A stretch of DNA of 64,000 bases from an uncultured Collinsella sp. (lineage in GTDB: Bacteria > Actinomycetota > Coriobacteriia > Coriobacteriales > Coriobacteriaceae): positions 1-64,000 of the forward strand of contig CABRIC010000001.1 of assembly GCA_902470905.1 (NCBI GenBank), written 5' to 3'. This document shows positions 52,547 through 61,755 of this stretch, one piece after another. The notes beneath the pieces are model-generated. The model did not search any database. It was not told where the DNA came from and saw only the letters and a list, made by a program, of their open reading frames with translations. A program made the position numbers and the translations under genes. Every line of letters starts with the position of its first letter. The first letter of the stretch is position 1.

Positions 52547-53458
52547 CTAAAAACGGTTGCCGCGGAAGCCGCCGCCGTTGCGGCCGCCACGGTCGCCACC
52601 GCGACCGCCACGGTCGTTACCACGGTTGCCGCCAAAGCCGCTACGGTTGCCACCGCGATCGCCATAGCCACCACGGTTGCCGCCAAAGCCGCCGCGACCG
52701 CCACGGTCGCCGCCACGGTCACCAAAACCGCCACGGCCGCCACGATCGCCACCGCGACCGCCGCGGTCGCCACCACGGCCACCACGATCGCCAAAGCCGC
52801 CGCGACCGCCACGGTCGCCACCGCGACCGCCACGGTCGTCACGGCCGCCGCGAGGACCGCGGTCCTCGTCCAGGCCCATGGCGACGAGCGGAGCGATAAC
52901 CTTATCGAGAGCGGCCATCAGCTCGGTGGCCTCCTCGTAAGAAAGCTCGGGCAGGAGCTTCTCCTTCTTGTTGGCAAGCTCGACCAGGCCCTCAGCGGCA
53001 TCCTCGGCAGCGAAGACGACGATCTTGCGCATATCGCCCTCGGCGTCGTCGATGCGGCCGACCAGATCGGCAGCCTCGGCCTCGGCCATCAGGCCATCGA
53101 GCTCACGGAGGCGCATGCCCAGCAGGTCGGACATTTCCTTCTGCTCCATCTTGGGCTTGAGGTCAAGAAGCTTGATGGCGCGCTCGATGTTCGCCATGCG
53201 CTCGGCCTTGGCCTCCTCCTCCTTGGAAATAGCAAAGCGACGGCTACGCAGCAGGCGGGCGGCCTTCTGCATCTTGTCCATCAGCTCTTCGTCATCGTAA
53301 TCAACGGCGGCCTCGACAACCTCGGCCTCCTCCTCGGCGGAAACCTCGTCAGCAGCCTCAACCTCGGCAGCTTCGGTCTCCACGGTCTCGACTGCCTCGA
53401 CCTCGGCAGCCATGGTCTCGTTCTCGGTCTCGTTCATGATCTCTTCGTTCTCGGACAT
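52547..53458 (-). CDS. Winged-helix protein with acidic N-terminus and C-terminal RGG-box tail
   Basis: A 303-residue protein in three parts. Residues 1-60 are very acidic (long Glu/Ala run). Residues ~60-195 look like a MarR-style winged helix with coiled segments (AARLLRSRRFAISKEEE; KPKMEQKEMSDLLGMRLRELD). Residues ~205-303 are a low-complexity tail of repeated DRGGRGG/GFGDRGG/GFGGNRGG units, a classic RGG box. RGG tails bind RNA and drive condensation in eukaryotic proteins; in bacteria they occur on some RNA helicases and are unusual on a winged-helix protein. AAGGAG precedes ATG 53458. Abundant in related genomes is my recollection only. Function unknown. Confidence 0.85.
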   Translation of the reverse strand: MSENEEIMNETENETMAAEVEAVETVETEAAEVEAADEVSAEEEAEVVEAAVDYDDEELMDKMQKAARLLRSRRFAISKEEEAKAERMANIERAIKLLDLKPKMEQKEMSDLLGMRLRELDGLMAEAEAADLVGRIDDAEGDMRKIVVFAAEDAAEGLVELANKKEKLLPELSYEEATELMAALDKVIAPLVAMGLDEDRGPRGGRDDRGGRGGDRGGRGGFGDRGGRGGDRGGRGGDRGGRGGFGDRGGDRGGRGGFGGNRGGYGDRGGNRSGFGGNRGNDRGGRGGDRGGRNGGGFRGNRF

Positions 53459-53610
53459 GAGACTCCTTCTTGGCCCTCTCGGGCATCATCGCCCCATTCG
53501 CGGGGCCCGTCGCGCACTCTTTGCGCTTTAAACATTCATGCCTCTCGGCAAAACGTCCATTAGTTTATGGTGTCGCCATCCAATCTAGCTGCAGAATCTA
53601 TGTGCACACA

Positions 53611-55026
53611 TTAATGCGACATGTGCGACTCACGACGAGCGTACACCAGCGACACCGCGAACCCGACCACGGCAATTACAGCCGCCACACGCACGGCAGT
53701 TACAAATCCAATCGCCTGGGCAACGTCGGTCGCAGCGCCAGCGGCGCCGGCGGTCGCAGCAGAACTCGAGAGCAGACCGATAAACAGCGACGGGCCAAAC
53801 GATGCGGCAATCATGTTCCACGTGTTGAGCAATGCCGTTCCGTGAGGATGCTCAGCGGCAGGTAGCGTCTCCAAGCCGGCCGTCTGCGAGGGGCTTAGCA
53901 CCAAACCGACTCCGGCATACACCACAACGGTCAGCGCCACAACGACGCCGATGTTCATGCTTGCCGCCGTCATCGATATGGCAGTCTGCCCCACGGCAAT
54001 CAGAGCAAAGCCAATCGGTAGCAGCGGCCATGCGCCACGGGCGTCCATCACTCGTCCGCCCACAATCGAGGTCACTGCGTTGCAGGCAATCGCCGGCAAA
54101 ATGAGCAAGCCCGCAATAAGTGCGGTCATGCCGTATGCGCCCTCAAAATAGAGCGGCAACAAAACGCTCATCGAGAATGTCGTCATCATCGACACCACCA
54201 CAAGCAGACACGCAGGCCAAAAACGAACGCTCGCCATGGGACGCACGTTAAGCACCGGATGCTCGAGCTTGAGCTGACGGGCCGCAAACAGGCCGAGCAG
54301 CACAACAGCGGCGAAGAACGTCACGATGCCGGCAATCAGATTGGTCGAGAACTCGCCTACGGAATACACAAATGCCGTAATGCCGGCGGCGAGTAAAACA
54401 ACCGACAGAATATCGAGCGTGGTGTTCGAGCGCTCCCCGACATTCTGAACATGCTTTACGCCCGCCGCAGCGACCACAATGCCGCCCACCAGCGGCACTA
54501 TGAACACCGCCCTCCAGCCAAACAACGTGCACATAAGACCGCTGATCACGGGTCCAAACGCCGGCCCCAGCGTAATGCAGGCACCGCCCAAGCTCAGATA
54601 CAGACCGAGCTTCTCGCGCGGGGCGCAAGACAGCACAACGTTCATCATGAGCGGGAACAAGACGCCCGATCCCGCAGCCTGCAAAATACGACTTGGCAGC
54701 AAAACGCTAAACGACGGAGCGATCAGACACAGGACTTCGCCGGCGACCATACATCCGCATGCGAAAAACAGCAGCTTGCGCGTCGAGAAACGGCCGGACA
54801 GGAAGGCCATGATGGCCGTAAAGATCGACGTCACGATCATGTAGCCCGAGACGAGCCACTGCGCCGTGGTGGCACTCACCGAAAAGGCTGCCATAATGTC
54901 GTGCAACGCCACGTTAATGATGTTCTCGTTAAACGCGGCAACAAAGGCTGCAATATACATAACGACGAGAATCGCCGCAGTGGCCGATGGCGTTGCTTGA
55001 ACTTGTTGCTGAGATTTGCTCCCCAT
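53611..55026 (-). CDS. MFS drug exporter, EmrB/QacA (DHA2) family
   Basis: A 471-residue transporter with about 14 membrane segments. Typical DHA2 features are FNENIINVALHDIMAAF in helix 1, the loop GRFSTRKLLFFACG after helix 2 and the helix 5 motif C region LGGACITLGPAFGPVISG. The family expels drugs, dyes or bile compounds by proton exchange; the substrate is unknown. ATG 55026 follows AGGAAGG; the longer frame to 55437 is antisense noise over def. Divergent from def. Confidence 0.88.
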   Translation of the reverse strand: MGSKSQQQVQATPSATAAILVVMYIAAFVAAFNENIINVALHDIMAAFSVSATTAQWLVSGYMIVTSIFTAIMAFLSGRFSTRKLLFFACGCMVAGEVLCLIAPSFSVLLPSRILQAAGSGVLFPLMMNVVLSCAPREKLGLYLSLGGACITLGPAFGPVISGLMCTLFGWRAVFIVPLVGGIVVAAAGVKHVQNVGERSNTTLDILSVVLLAAGITAFVYSVGEFSTNLIAGIVTFFAAVVLLGLFAARQLKLEHPVLNVRPMASVRFWPACLLVVVSMMTTFSMSVLLPLYFEGAYGMTALIAGLLILPAIACNAVTSIVGGRVMDARGAWPLLPIGFALIAVGQTAISMTAASMNIGVVVALTVVVYAGVGLVLSPSQTAGLETLPAAEHPHGTALLNTWNMIAASFGPSLFIGLLSSSAATAGAAGAATDVAQAIGFVTAVRVAAVIAVVGFAVSLVYARRESHMSH

Positions 55027-55231
55027 GCATTTCCTTCCTCTTGGAACGACAGTCGCATCGCCCCAGAGGAACAGTCCAGGGCGAAAAATGAGCCCTAGAC
55101 TTACGCCAGACGCCGTACACGACGAATCTGGCAACATGGTCCAACGTTGAAAGATTGTAACGCGGACGCGCAGCTTTCCTTCCGCGCTATTATTAAAAGT
55201 CCACGAAAGCATAAGACATGAGGAGCCCGCC

Positions 55232-55642
55232 ATGATTAAGCCCATCATGAAATCCGAGTTCTTTTTGCGCCTGCCTTCCGAAGACGCGGGACCCGACGAT
55301 GCCGTGACCGGGCAGGATCTCCTGGATACACTCCACGAGCATGAGCACGAGTGCGTGGGGCTCGCCGCCAACATGATCGGTGTGCGCAAGCGCATCATCT
55401 GCGTAAAGGACGGCAACAGGACACTCCTGATGTACAACCCTCAAATTCTTGAGCAGGTCAATGCCTATCAGACGAGCGAAGGATGCCTCTCGCTGATCGG
55501 CGAGCGCCCCTGTACCCGCTATCGCCGCATTAAGGTGGAGTATTTGGACGAGAACTTCGTCCACCGCATCAAAAACTTCTCGGGCTACACCGCCGAGATC
55601 ATCCAGCACGAAATCGACCACTGCAACGGGATTGTTATTTAG
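55232..55642 (+). CDS. Peptide deformylase-like protein (motif I variant)
   Basis: A 136-residue protein of the deformylase fold. The metal and catalytic motifs EGCLSL and QHEIDH are intact. Motif I reads VGLAANMIG where standard enzymes have GLAAPQ-G, so the usual glutamine is Met. This short variant is, as I recall, common in Firmicutes and relatives. It would remove the formyl group from new proteins, or act on other substrates. ATG 55232 follows GAGGAG. A terminator follows at 55658. Confidence 0.85.
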   Translation: MIKPIMKSEFFLRLPSEDAGPDDAVTGQDLLDTLHEHEHECVGLAANMIGVRKRIICVKDGNRTLLMYNPQILEQVNAYQTSEGCLSLIGERPCTRYRRIKVEYLDENFVHRIKNFSGYTAEIIQHEIDHCNGIVI

Positions 55643-55657
55643 TTCCGCCGATTCAAG

Positions 55658-55694
55658 AAAGCTCCCTGCAGCAAAAAAACTGCAGGGAGCTTTT
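55658..55694. terminator. Bidirectional terminator between deformylase and aminotransferase genes
   Basis: AAAGCTCCCTGCAG pairs with CTGCAGGGAGCTTT around an A-rich loop, flanked by A and T runs, between two convergent genes. Confidence 0.9.
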
Positions 55695-55716
55695 CATAGT
55701 GCGGAGTTTCTATCCC

Positions 55717-57237
55717 CTACGACTGGCGGTAATGGTCAAAGAAGTCGGCGAGGTCTTCGAGGGACTCTTTGAGTACTTCCATGCGCGGCAGGTACACGAT
55801 GCGGAAGTGGTCGGGCTCAGCCCAGTTGAAGCCGCCGCCGCGCGTGATCAGGATCTTCTTCTCGTGCAGCAGGTCAAGGGCGAACTGCTCGTCATCGGTG
55901 ATGTTGAACTTCTTCACATCCATCTTGGGGAAGATGTAGAACGCCGCACGCGGCTTAACCACCGAGATGCCGTCAATCTTGTTGAGCGCCTCATACACAA
56001 AGTTGCGCTGCTCGTAGACACGGCCGCCGGGACGGATGTAGTCGTTAACGGACTGATGACCACCGAGTGCCGTCTGAACGATCGACTGAGCCGGCACGTT
56101 GGAGCACAGGCGCATGTTCGAGAGCATGTTGACGCCCATGATGAAGTCGCTCATGCAGCGCTGGTTGCCCGAAAGCACCATCCAGCCAATACGATAGCCC
56201 GCAATCATGTGAGACTTGGACAGACCGCTAAAGGTAACGCAGGGCAGGTCGGGGGCGAGCGAGGCAATCGAGACGTGCTCGTAGCCGTCCATGCACAGGC
56301 GGTCGTAGATCTCATCGGCAAAGATCATCAGCTGATGCCTGCGCGCAATCTCGACGATGCCCTCGAGCACCTCGCGCGGATAGACAGAACCCGTGGGGTT
56401 GTTGGGGTTGATGATGACGAGGGCTTTGGTCGCACTCGTAATCTTGGACTCCATATCCTCCAAGTCGGGATACCAATCCGCCTGCTCATCACACAGATAA
56501 TGTACGGGATGACCGCCGGCAAGGGTTGCGCACGCCGTCCAAAGCGGATAGTCGGGGCTGGGGATCAGAATCTCGTCGCCGTTGTCGAGCAGCGCGTTCA
56601 TCGAAAGCTGAATGAGCTCGGACACGCCGTTGCCCGTGTAGATATGCTCCATCTGAACGTTGGGCAGGCCCTTGATCTGCGAATACTGCATGATTGCCTT
56701 GCGCGCGGAGAACAGGCCACGCGAGTTGGAATAGCCTTCGCAGTCGGGCAGCTGCTGGCGCATGTCCTTGATGACCTCATCGGGTGTGCGGAAACCGAAG
56801 GGCGCCGGGTTGCCGATATTGAGCTTGAGGATGCGCTCGCCCTCGTCCTCCATACGGGCGGCCTCGTCGACGACGGGACCGCGCACGTCATACAGGACGT
56901 TGTCGAGTTTGGTGGATTTAGAAAAAGTACGCATGGTGGTGCTCCTTGCAATTTGAGCTGAGGGATGGGGTTCGGGCTTGGAATCGTTGCGGGGTGATGA
57001 TGCCTCGCCTTGATCGGCGTCGCCGGCGAGCAGCCAGGTAACATCGACCTCCAAAATACGGGCGAGCAGCTCAGCCACATCGCGCCGCGGAATCGTCTTG
57101 CCGCTCACATATTGGCTCATCTGACTCTTGCCGAGTTTTTTGCCGAGCATCTCCGATGCGCGGATTACGTCCGACTGGCGAACGTCGCGATTGGACATAG
57201 TCTGTCGCAGGCGATCGCTAAACGTCTCTTGGGCCAC
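55717..57237 (-). CDS. XRE-type helix-turn-helix fused to AlaA-like aminotransferase
   Basis: A 506-residue fusion. Residues 1-75 are a helix-turn-helix domain (FSDRLRQTMSNRDVRQSDVIRA; KSQMSQYVSGKTIPRRDVAELLA). A linker to ~100 is followed by a full fold-type I aminotransferase: NIGNPAPFGFRTPDEVI, YTGNGVSELIQLSMNALL, NPNNPTGSVYPREVL, the PLP lysine in FSGLSKSHMIAGYRIGW and the C-terminal Arg region WAEPDHFRIVYLPRME. The enzyme half resembles AlaA (glutamate-pyruvate transaminase). Unlike MocR proteins, the DNA-binding part is XRE-like. The GTG start at 57237 follows AAGGAGG. TTCAATTT repeats upstream are a likely self-operator. No enzyme/regulator choice can be made from sequence. Confidence 0.88.
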   Translation of the reverse strand: MAQETFSDRLRQTMSNRDVRQSDVIRASEMLGKKLGKSQMSQYVSGKTIPRRDVAELLARILEVDVTWLLAGDADQGEASSPRNDSKPEPHPSAQIARSTTMRTFSKSTKLDNVLYDVRGPVVDEAARMEDEGERILKLNIGNPAPFGFRTPDEVIKDMRQQLPDCEGYSNSRGLFSARKAIMQYSQIKGLPNVQMEHIYTGNGVSELIQLSMNALLDNGDEILIPSPDYPLWTACATLAGGHPVHYLCDEQADWYPDLEDMESKITSATKALVIINPNNPTGSVYPREVLEGIVEIARRHQLMIFADEIYDRLCMDGYEHVSIASLAPDLPCVTFSGLSKSHMIAGYRIGWMVLSGNQRCMSDFIMGVNMLSNMRLCSNVPAQSIVQTALGGHQSVNDYIRPGGRVYEQRNFVYEALNKIDGISVVKPRAAFYIFPKMDVKKFNITDDEQFALDLLHEKKILITRGGGFNWAEPDHFRIVYLPRMEVLKESLEDLADFFDHYRQS

Positions 57238-57257
57238 TAGAACCTCCTTGCTGGCAA

Positions 57258-57340
57258 AGTTCAATTTATAGAACACGAATTGAACCTGGGTTCAATTTAG
57301 GCAGCAGTATAGCGCGGCGCATTATCGGGAAGTTCAATTT
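57258..57340. promoter_or_regulatory. Operator region with palindrome and TTCAATTT repeats
   Basis: AATTGAACC and GGTTCAATT flank TG (57278-57297), a perfect 20-bp palindrome. Further AGTTCAATTT half-sites lie at 57258-57267 and 57331-57340. Placed just upstream of the helix-turn-helix/aminotransferase gene, this suggests autoregulation by that protein. Confidence 0.65.
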
Positions 57341-57399
57341 CATAAGAAAATGCGCCGGACTCTGAGATTTGCCCAAAGCGGACAATGACACGCACACGT

Positions 57400-58257
57400 T
57401 TAGAGGTATTCGAGGAAACGGGCGGCAGCAAGCGAAACATCGGCCGTTCGATATATGGCGTTGATCTGCCGATGGGGATGCCCCTCGAGTGGGCGCACGG
57501 CAACATCGAACTGGCAGCGGCGCAAGATGAGCGCGGGAAGAATGCTCACGCCCAGGCCGTCCTCGACCATAGCCATAATCGCATAGTCATCCCAGGTCGA
57601 CAGCTTAGAGCGCACCGCCAGGCCCGCGCGGCGAAACAGCGGCGTAATCTCATCATCGGTGCCTCGTTCTAGCAGAATAAACTGCTCGTTGGCTAAATCG
57701 GCAAGAGAAACGACCTCCGCCGTGGCAAGCAAAGAGTCCGCCGGCACTACCGCCATCAACTCGTCGCGCACCAAAGACCGCGATGCCATGCCGTTTTCTC
57801 GGGGTTCACGCGGGATAAAGCCCAGATCGCAGCGGCCCTCTGCCACCCATTGTTCAATCTCTGAGTAATCGCCCATCAGCAACTCGTAATCGACGTCCGG
57901 GTGATCGGCGCGAAAGCGCGCAATCACCGGCGGCAGCACGTGGGTCGCCACGCTCGAAAACGTACCGATGCAGATTTTACCGCGCATGAGCCCGCGCATC
58001 TCATCCACCCGTCGCTGCAAGCGAGTGAATTCCTCACAGAGCGCTTCGACAGCCGGCATGACCTGCCGCCCATCGGCAGAAAGAGCCACGCCCTCGCGAC
58101 TGCGGTCGAGCACCTTAAAGCCCCAATCGGCCTCAAGATCGGCCACCATACGGCTCACGCCCGATTGCGAATAGCTCAGGCGCTCGGCAGCACGCGTAAA
58201 GCTTCCGGCGCGCACCGTCTCCAGCAGCACCTGCATCTTTTGAATATTCGTTTCCAC
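57400..58257 (-). CDS. LysR-family transcriptional regulator
   Basis: A 285-residue LysR protein. The N-terminal helix-turn-helix reads LLETVRAGSFTRAAERLSYSQSGVSRMVADLE, given here in halves: GSFTRAAERLSYSQSGVSR. The C-terminal two-lobed sensor domain starts at GKICIGTFSSVATHVLPP. The GTG start at 58257 follows GAGGGGTG. It is divergent from the EamA transporter at 58376, which it probably controls; the effector is unknown. Confidence 0.9.
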   Translation of the reverse strand: METNIQKMQVLLETVRAGSFTRAAERLSYSQSGVSRMVADLEADWGFKVLDRSREGVALSADGRQVMPAVEALCEEFTRLQRRVDEMRGLMRGKICIGTFSSVATHVLPPVIARFRADHPDVDYELLMGDYSEIEQWVAEGRCDLGFIPREPRENGMASRSLVRDELMAVVPADSLLATAEVVSLADLANEQFILLERGTDDEITPLFRRAGLAVRSKLSTWDDYAIMAMVEDGLGVSILPALILRRCQFDVAVRPLEGHPHRQINAIYRTADVSLAAARFLEYL

Positions 58258-58375
58258 GGCACCCCTCAACCTTTACATGCGTTTTTATCATGTTTGCCAT
58301 GCATTATATTCGCTTTTCTTCTATTGCCAGTTCACCCATAGTGAACATGCTCGAATATAGAGGGGACGGAAACGC

Positions 58376-59287
58376 ATGGACAACGGACTGTTTACGTACT
58401 TAGCAGCATTGCTATTGTTTGGCTCCAACGGTATCATCGCCGCTGCCATCGCGCTGCCGAGCTCCGATATCGTGCTACTACGCACGTTTTTGGGCGCGCT
58501 CTCGCTTGTCACCATCCTCGCCATCACCCAAAGCCATAAGTTGCAGGCACCATCTCGTCCCCGCGAAGCCGCAGCACTCCTTCTCTCGGGAGCCGCACTG
58601 GGCGCCAGCTGGATTTTCCTGTTCCGCGCCTATCAGACGATCGGCGTCGGCGTATCCTCGCTGCTGTACTACTGCGGCCCCATCATTGTCATGGCGCTCT
58701 CCCCGCTCATCTTTGGCGAAAAGCTGACCGGCGGCAAAATCGCCGGCTTTATCGCCGTTGCTTGCGGTGCTTTTCTCATTGCAGCACAAGGTCTAGGCGG
58801 CAATATGCCCATTGCGGGTATCGCCTGCGGTATCGCCTCGGCATTTTGCTATGCGCTGATGGTCATCGCTAGCAAGGGTGCGCCACACATCGAAGGCCTC
58901 GAGAACTCCACGCTCCAGGTGAGCGCCGCCTTTGTGACCGCGCTGGTCCTCACGCTCATCACGCAGGGCGCTCCCTCATTCCTGTCCGCCGGCGTCGCCG
59001 CCAGTATTGATTGGCGCGCCGTCGTCATGCTCGGCGTCGTCAACACCGGCATCGGTTGCCTGCTCTACTTTAGTGCCGTCGCCAAGCTGCCCGTCCAGAC
59101 CGTCGCGGTCGTCGGCTACCTCGAGCCGCTTTCGGCCGTCGTGTTCTCGGCCGTCCTTTTGGGCGAAGCCATAACACCGGTCCGCCTGATGGGCGCCGCG
59201 CTTATCATCGGCGGCGCGATTTTTTGCGAACTCGCCGGCAAACGCGCAAACGCCAAGGCTGGCATCGCCCAGACAGTACGTGCTTAA
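58376..59287 (+). CDS. EamA/DMT-family transporter (LysR-linked)
   Basis: A 303-residue protein with about ten membrane segments and two EamA repeats (LLFGSNGIIAAAIALPSSD; LYFSAVAKLPVQTVAVVGYL). It is probably an amino acid or metabolite exporter under the divergent LysR regulator. The start follows AGGGGACGG. It differs in sequence from the EamA protein at 11649, so the two are not recent copies. Confidence 0.87.
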   Translation: MDNGLFTYLAALLLFGSNGIIAAAIALPSSDIVLLRTFLGALSLVTILAITQSHKLQAPSRPREAAALLLSGAALGASWIFLFRAYQTIGVGVSSLLYYCGPIIVMALSPLIFGEKLTGGKIAGFIAVACGAFLIAAQGLGGNMPIAGIACGIASAFCYALMVIASKGAPHIEGLENSTLQVSAAFVTALVLTLITQGAPSFLSAGVAASIDWRAVVMLGVVNTGIGCLLYFSAVAKLPVQTVAVVGYLEPLSAVVFSAVLLGEAITPVRLMGAALIIGGAIFCELAGKRANAKAGIAQTVRA

Positions 59288-59311
59288 AAGCCCCTGCTTT
59301 GAAATACTACC

Positions 59312-59439
59312 TGCGTAGATAAATAATCCCCAGCTGAGGATTATTGTCTAAAATAACCCGATGTGCCAAACTGCTCTTGTATGTATAAAGACGGCATAAA
59401 GTTTTTTGTCCTAGACAGATAACCGGATGTCTAAGGGAG
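59312..59439 (+). promoter_or_regulatory. Structured leader of kup with alternative pairing segments
   Basis: AATAATCC (59322-59329) pairs with GGATTATT (59338-59345). TGTCTA (59345-59350) and a second TGTCTA (59428-59433) can each pair with TAGACA (59412-59417). The second pairing ends at the ribosome site AAGGGAG (59433-59439). This could switch translation of kup. No match to a known riboswitch consensus was seen. Confidence 0.4.
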
Positions 59440-59444
59440 TCCTC

Positions 59445-61676
59445 GTGGCACACAATAAACTGGAGGCAAACCTCCAAGACCAGCACGGGCAAGGCGGGCA
59501 CGGAGCCATCCCCCTCTCCGCTGGCATGCTGCTCGTAACGCTCGGCGTCGTCTATGGTGACATCGGCACGAGCCCCATGTACACCATGAAATCAATCGTC
59601 GCCAACAACGGCGGCATCGGTACCGTCAGCGAGGACATGATCCTGGGCGCGCTTTCGCTCGTCATCTGGACCATGACGCTCGTGACCACGGTCAAGTACG
59701 TGGTAATCGCCATGAAGGCCGACAACCACAACGAAGGCGGCATCTTCGCCCTGTTCAGTCTCGTGCGCAAGGTGGCGCCATGGCTGATTCTCCCCGCCAT
59801 GATCGGCGGCGCGGCGCTGCTCGCCGACGGCATCCTCACCCCCGCGGTCACGGTCACCACAGCCATTGAGGGCCTGCGTACCATCGAGTGGGGCCACGCA
59901 CTATTGGGTGACGGTCAGACCAATGTGATCATCATCACCATCATCATTATCTGCGGTCTGTTTGCCATGCAGCGCGCCGGCACCTCGTCAATCGGCAAGC
60001 TCTTCGGCCCGCTCATGACGCTGTGGTTCCTGTTCCTGGCAGGCGCCGGCCTGTTCAACATGCTCGGCAACCTGTCCATCTTGCGCGCGCTCAACCCCAT
60101 TCGCGGCATTATGTTCCTGTTCTCGCCCATCAACCACTCGGGCATCATGGTGCTCGGCTTCGTCTTCCTGTCGACGACCGGCGCCGAGGCGCTCTATTCA
60201 GACATGGGCCACGTGGGCAAGGCCAACATCTACGCATCCTGGCCGTTTGTTAAGGCGGCCCTCATCCTTAACTATCTGGGTCAGGGCGCTTGGCTGCTCG
60301 CCAACAACTCCAACCCCCAGATGCTCGCGATGGATATCGTTAACCCGTTCTATATGATGCTCCCCGAGCCCCTGCGCCCCTTTGCCATCGTGCTTTCGGC
60401 CGTGGCGGCCATCATTGCCTCGCAGGCGCTCATCACCGGCTCGTTCTCGCTGGTATCCGAGGCAACGCGTCTCAACCTTATGCCGCATCTGCGCATCCAC
60501 TACCCCAGCGACACCAAGGGCCAGCTCTATATTCCGCTCGTCAATAACATCATGTGGGTCGGCTGCATCTTCATCGTGCTGCTGTTCCAAAACTCCGAGC
60601 GCATGGAGAGCGCCTACGGCCTCGCCATTACCGTGACCATGCTCATGACCACGACGCTTTTGACGAGCTACATCGCCGGCATCCTCAAGCACAGGCTGGG
60701 TGCCTGCGTCTTCGCCCTGCTCTTTGGTGCCATTGAGCTGTGCTTCTTCGCCTCGTGCCTCACCATGTTCTTTGACGGCGGCTACGTCATGATCTTCCTG
60801 GCCGCACTGCTGTTTGGCCTTATGTACGTGTGGCGCCGCGGCACCGCCATCGAGCGCACGCAGACGATTTTGCTGCCCGTCTCCAAGTACATCGACCAGC
60901 TCAACCGCCTGCGCAATGACGAGACCTACCCCGTGCTCGCCGACAATCTGGTGTTCCTCACCAACAGCCCCGACCCGCTCACGCTCGACCGCGACGTGCT
61001 CTATTCCATCCTGGACAAGCACCCCAAGCGCGCCAAGGCATATTGGTTCATCAACGTACACGTTACCGACGAGCCCTATACGCACGAGTATTCCGTTGAG
61101 ACCTTTGGCACAGACTTCCTGTTCCGCGTGCGCTTGGACCTGGGCTTTAAGGTCAACCAGCGCATCAACGCCTATCTGCGTCAGATCGTCGGCGACTTGA
61201 TGGCATCGGGCGAGCTGCCGCCGCAGCACCACACCTACTCCATCTACGAGACGCGCGGCAACGTGGGCGACTTCCGTTTTTGCATGCTGCGCAAGATGCT
61301 CGCCCCCGAAACGGACATCAACCGCAATGACCACCGCGTGATGGCCATCAAGTACGCCGTCCGCCGCGCCTGCGGAAGCCCGGCACGCTGGTACGGTCTT
61401 GAGAACTCGGCCATCATCATCGAGTACGTGCCGCTGTTTGCCCGCATGCGCCCGGCCGTTAAGCTCGTGCGCACCCAGGTGCCGCTCGAGGTTCAGATTG
61501 AAGAGGCCGAGGAAATGGAAATCGACATCTTCTCGGACGACTTGGTCAACGGCAACGAGGCCGGTAGGGACATGAACATCGATCCCACCGAGCTGCTCGA
61601 GAGCGTCGCCGATACGCCCGAACAGCAACAGCTCGACGGCCTCGAGAACGAACAACTCAACGACGCCAACTTCTAG
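59445..61676 (+). CDS. kup: Kup-type potassium uptake transporter
   Basis: A 743-residue potassium:proton symporter. It has 12 membrane segments in the first ~450 residues with the family signatures GVVYGDIGTSPMYTM, NHNEGGIFALFSL, GDGILTPAV and GAEALYSDMGHVG, and a ~290-residue cytoplasmic C-terminal domain. The GTG start at 59445 is preferred because AAGGGAG lies at good spacing; the ATG at 59427 lies before that site. The tail is acidic and may be regulatory. Single gene with a terminator downstream. Confidence 0.95.
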   Translation: MAHNKLEANLQDQHGQGGHGAIPLSAGMLLVTLGVVYGDIGTSPMYTMKSIVANNGGIGTVSEDMILGALSLVIWTMTLVTTVKYVVIAMKADNHNEGGIFALFSLVRKVAPWLILPAMIGGAALLADGILTPAVTVTTAIEGLRTIEWGHALLGDGQTNVIIITIIIICGLFAMQRAGTSSIGKLFGPLMTLWFLFLAGAGLFNMLGNLSILRALNPIRGIMFLFSPINHSGIMVLGFVFLSTTGAEALYSDMGHVGKANIYASWPFVKAALILNYLGQGAWLLANNSNPQMLAMDIVNPFYMMLPEPLRPFAIVLSAVAAIIASQALITGSFSLVSEATRLNLMPHLRIHYPSDTKGQLYIPLVNNIMWVGCIFIVLLFQNSERMESAYGLAITVTMLMTTTLLTSYIAGILKHRLGACVFALLFGAIELCFFASCLTMFFDGGYVMIFLAALLFGLMYVWRRGTAIERTQTILLPVSKYIDQLNRLRNDETYPVLADNLVFLTNSPDPLTLDRDVLYSILDKHPKRAKAYWFINVHVTDEPYTHEYSVETFGTDFLFRVRLDLGFKVNQRINAYLRQIVGDLMASGELPPQHHTYSIYETRGNVGDFRFCMLRKMLAPETDINRNDHRVMAIKYAVRRACGSPARWYGLENSAIIIEYVPLFARMRPAVKLVRTQVPLEVQIEEAEEMEIDIFSDDLVNGNEAGRDMNIDPTELLESVADTPEQQQLDGLENEQLNDANF

Positions 61677-61698
61677 CGACGTCACAAATCAACGACAG

Positions 61699-61730
61699 CG
61701 GCCCTGCACCTCGCGAGAGGTACAGGGCCG
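61699..61730. terminator. Terminator between kup and bile salt hydrolase
   Basis: CGGCCCTG and ACCTC pair with GAGGT and CAGGGCCG around a 4-base loop between convergent genes; a short TCTTGT follows. Confidence 0.75.
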
Positions 61731-61755
61731 TCTTGTATTGCAGTAAAGCTAGCGG

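Noticed and set aside
52483..52842. Val/Ala-only minus-strand frame and Pro/Arg/Ser-only plus-strand frame in the RGG region
   Set aside because: They are off-frame readings of the RGG repeats; the RGG frame has the ribosome site and the winged-helix domain.
52560..52850. Regular short DNA repeats that could suggest a CRISPR array
   Set aside because: The periodicity is due to coding of RGG units; there are no constant repeats with unique spacers.
59288..59444. c-di-AMP (ydaO-type) riboswitch upstream of kup
   Set aside because: The leader is short and lacks any recognisable conserved core of that riboswitch.
60198..61685. A 495-codon minus-strand frame opposite kup
   Set aside because: Antisense shadow of a strongly supported transporter gene, no motifs.
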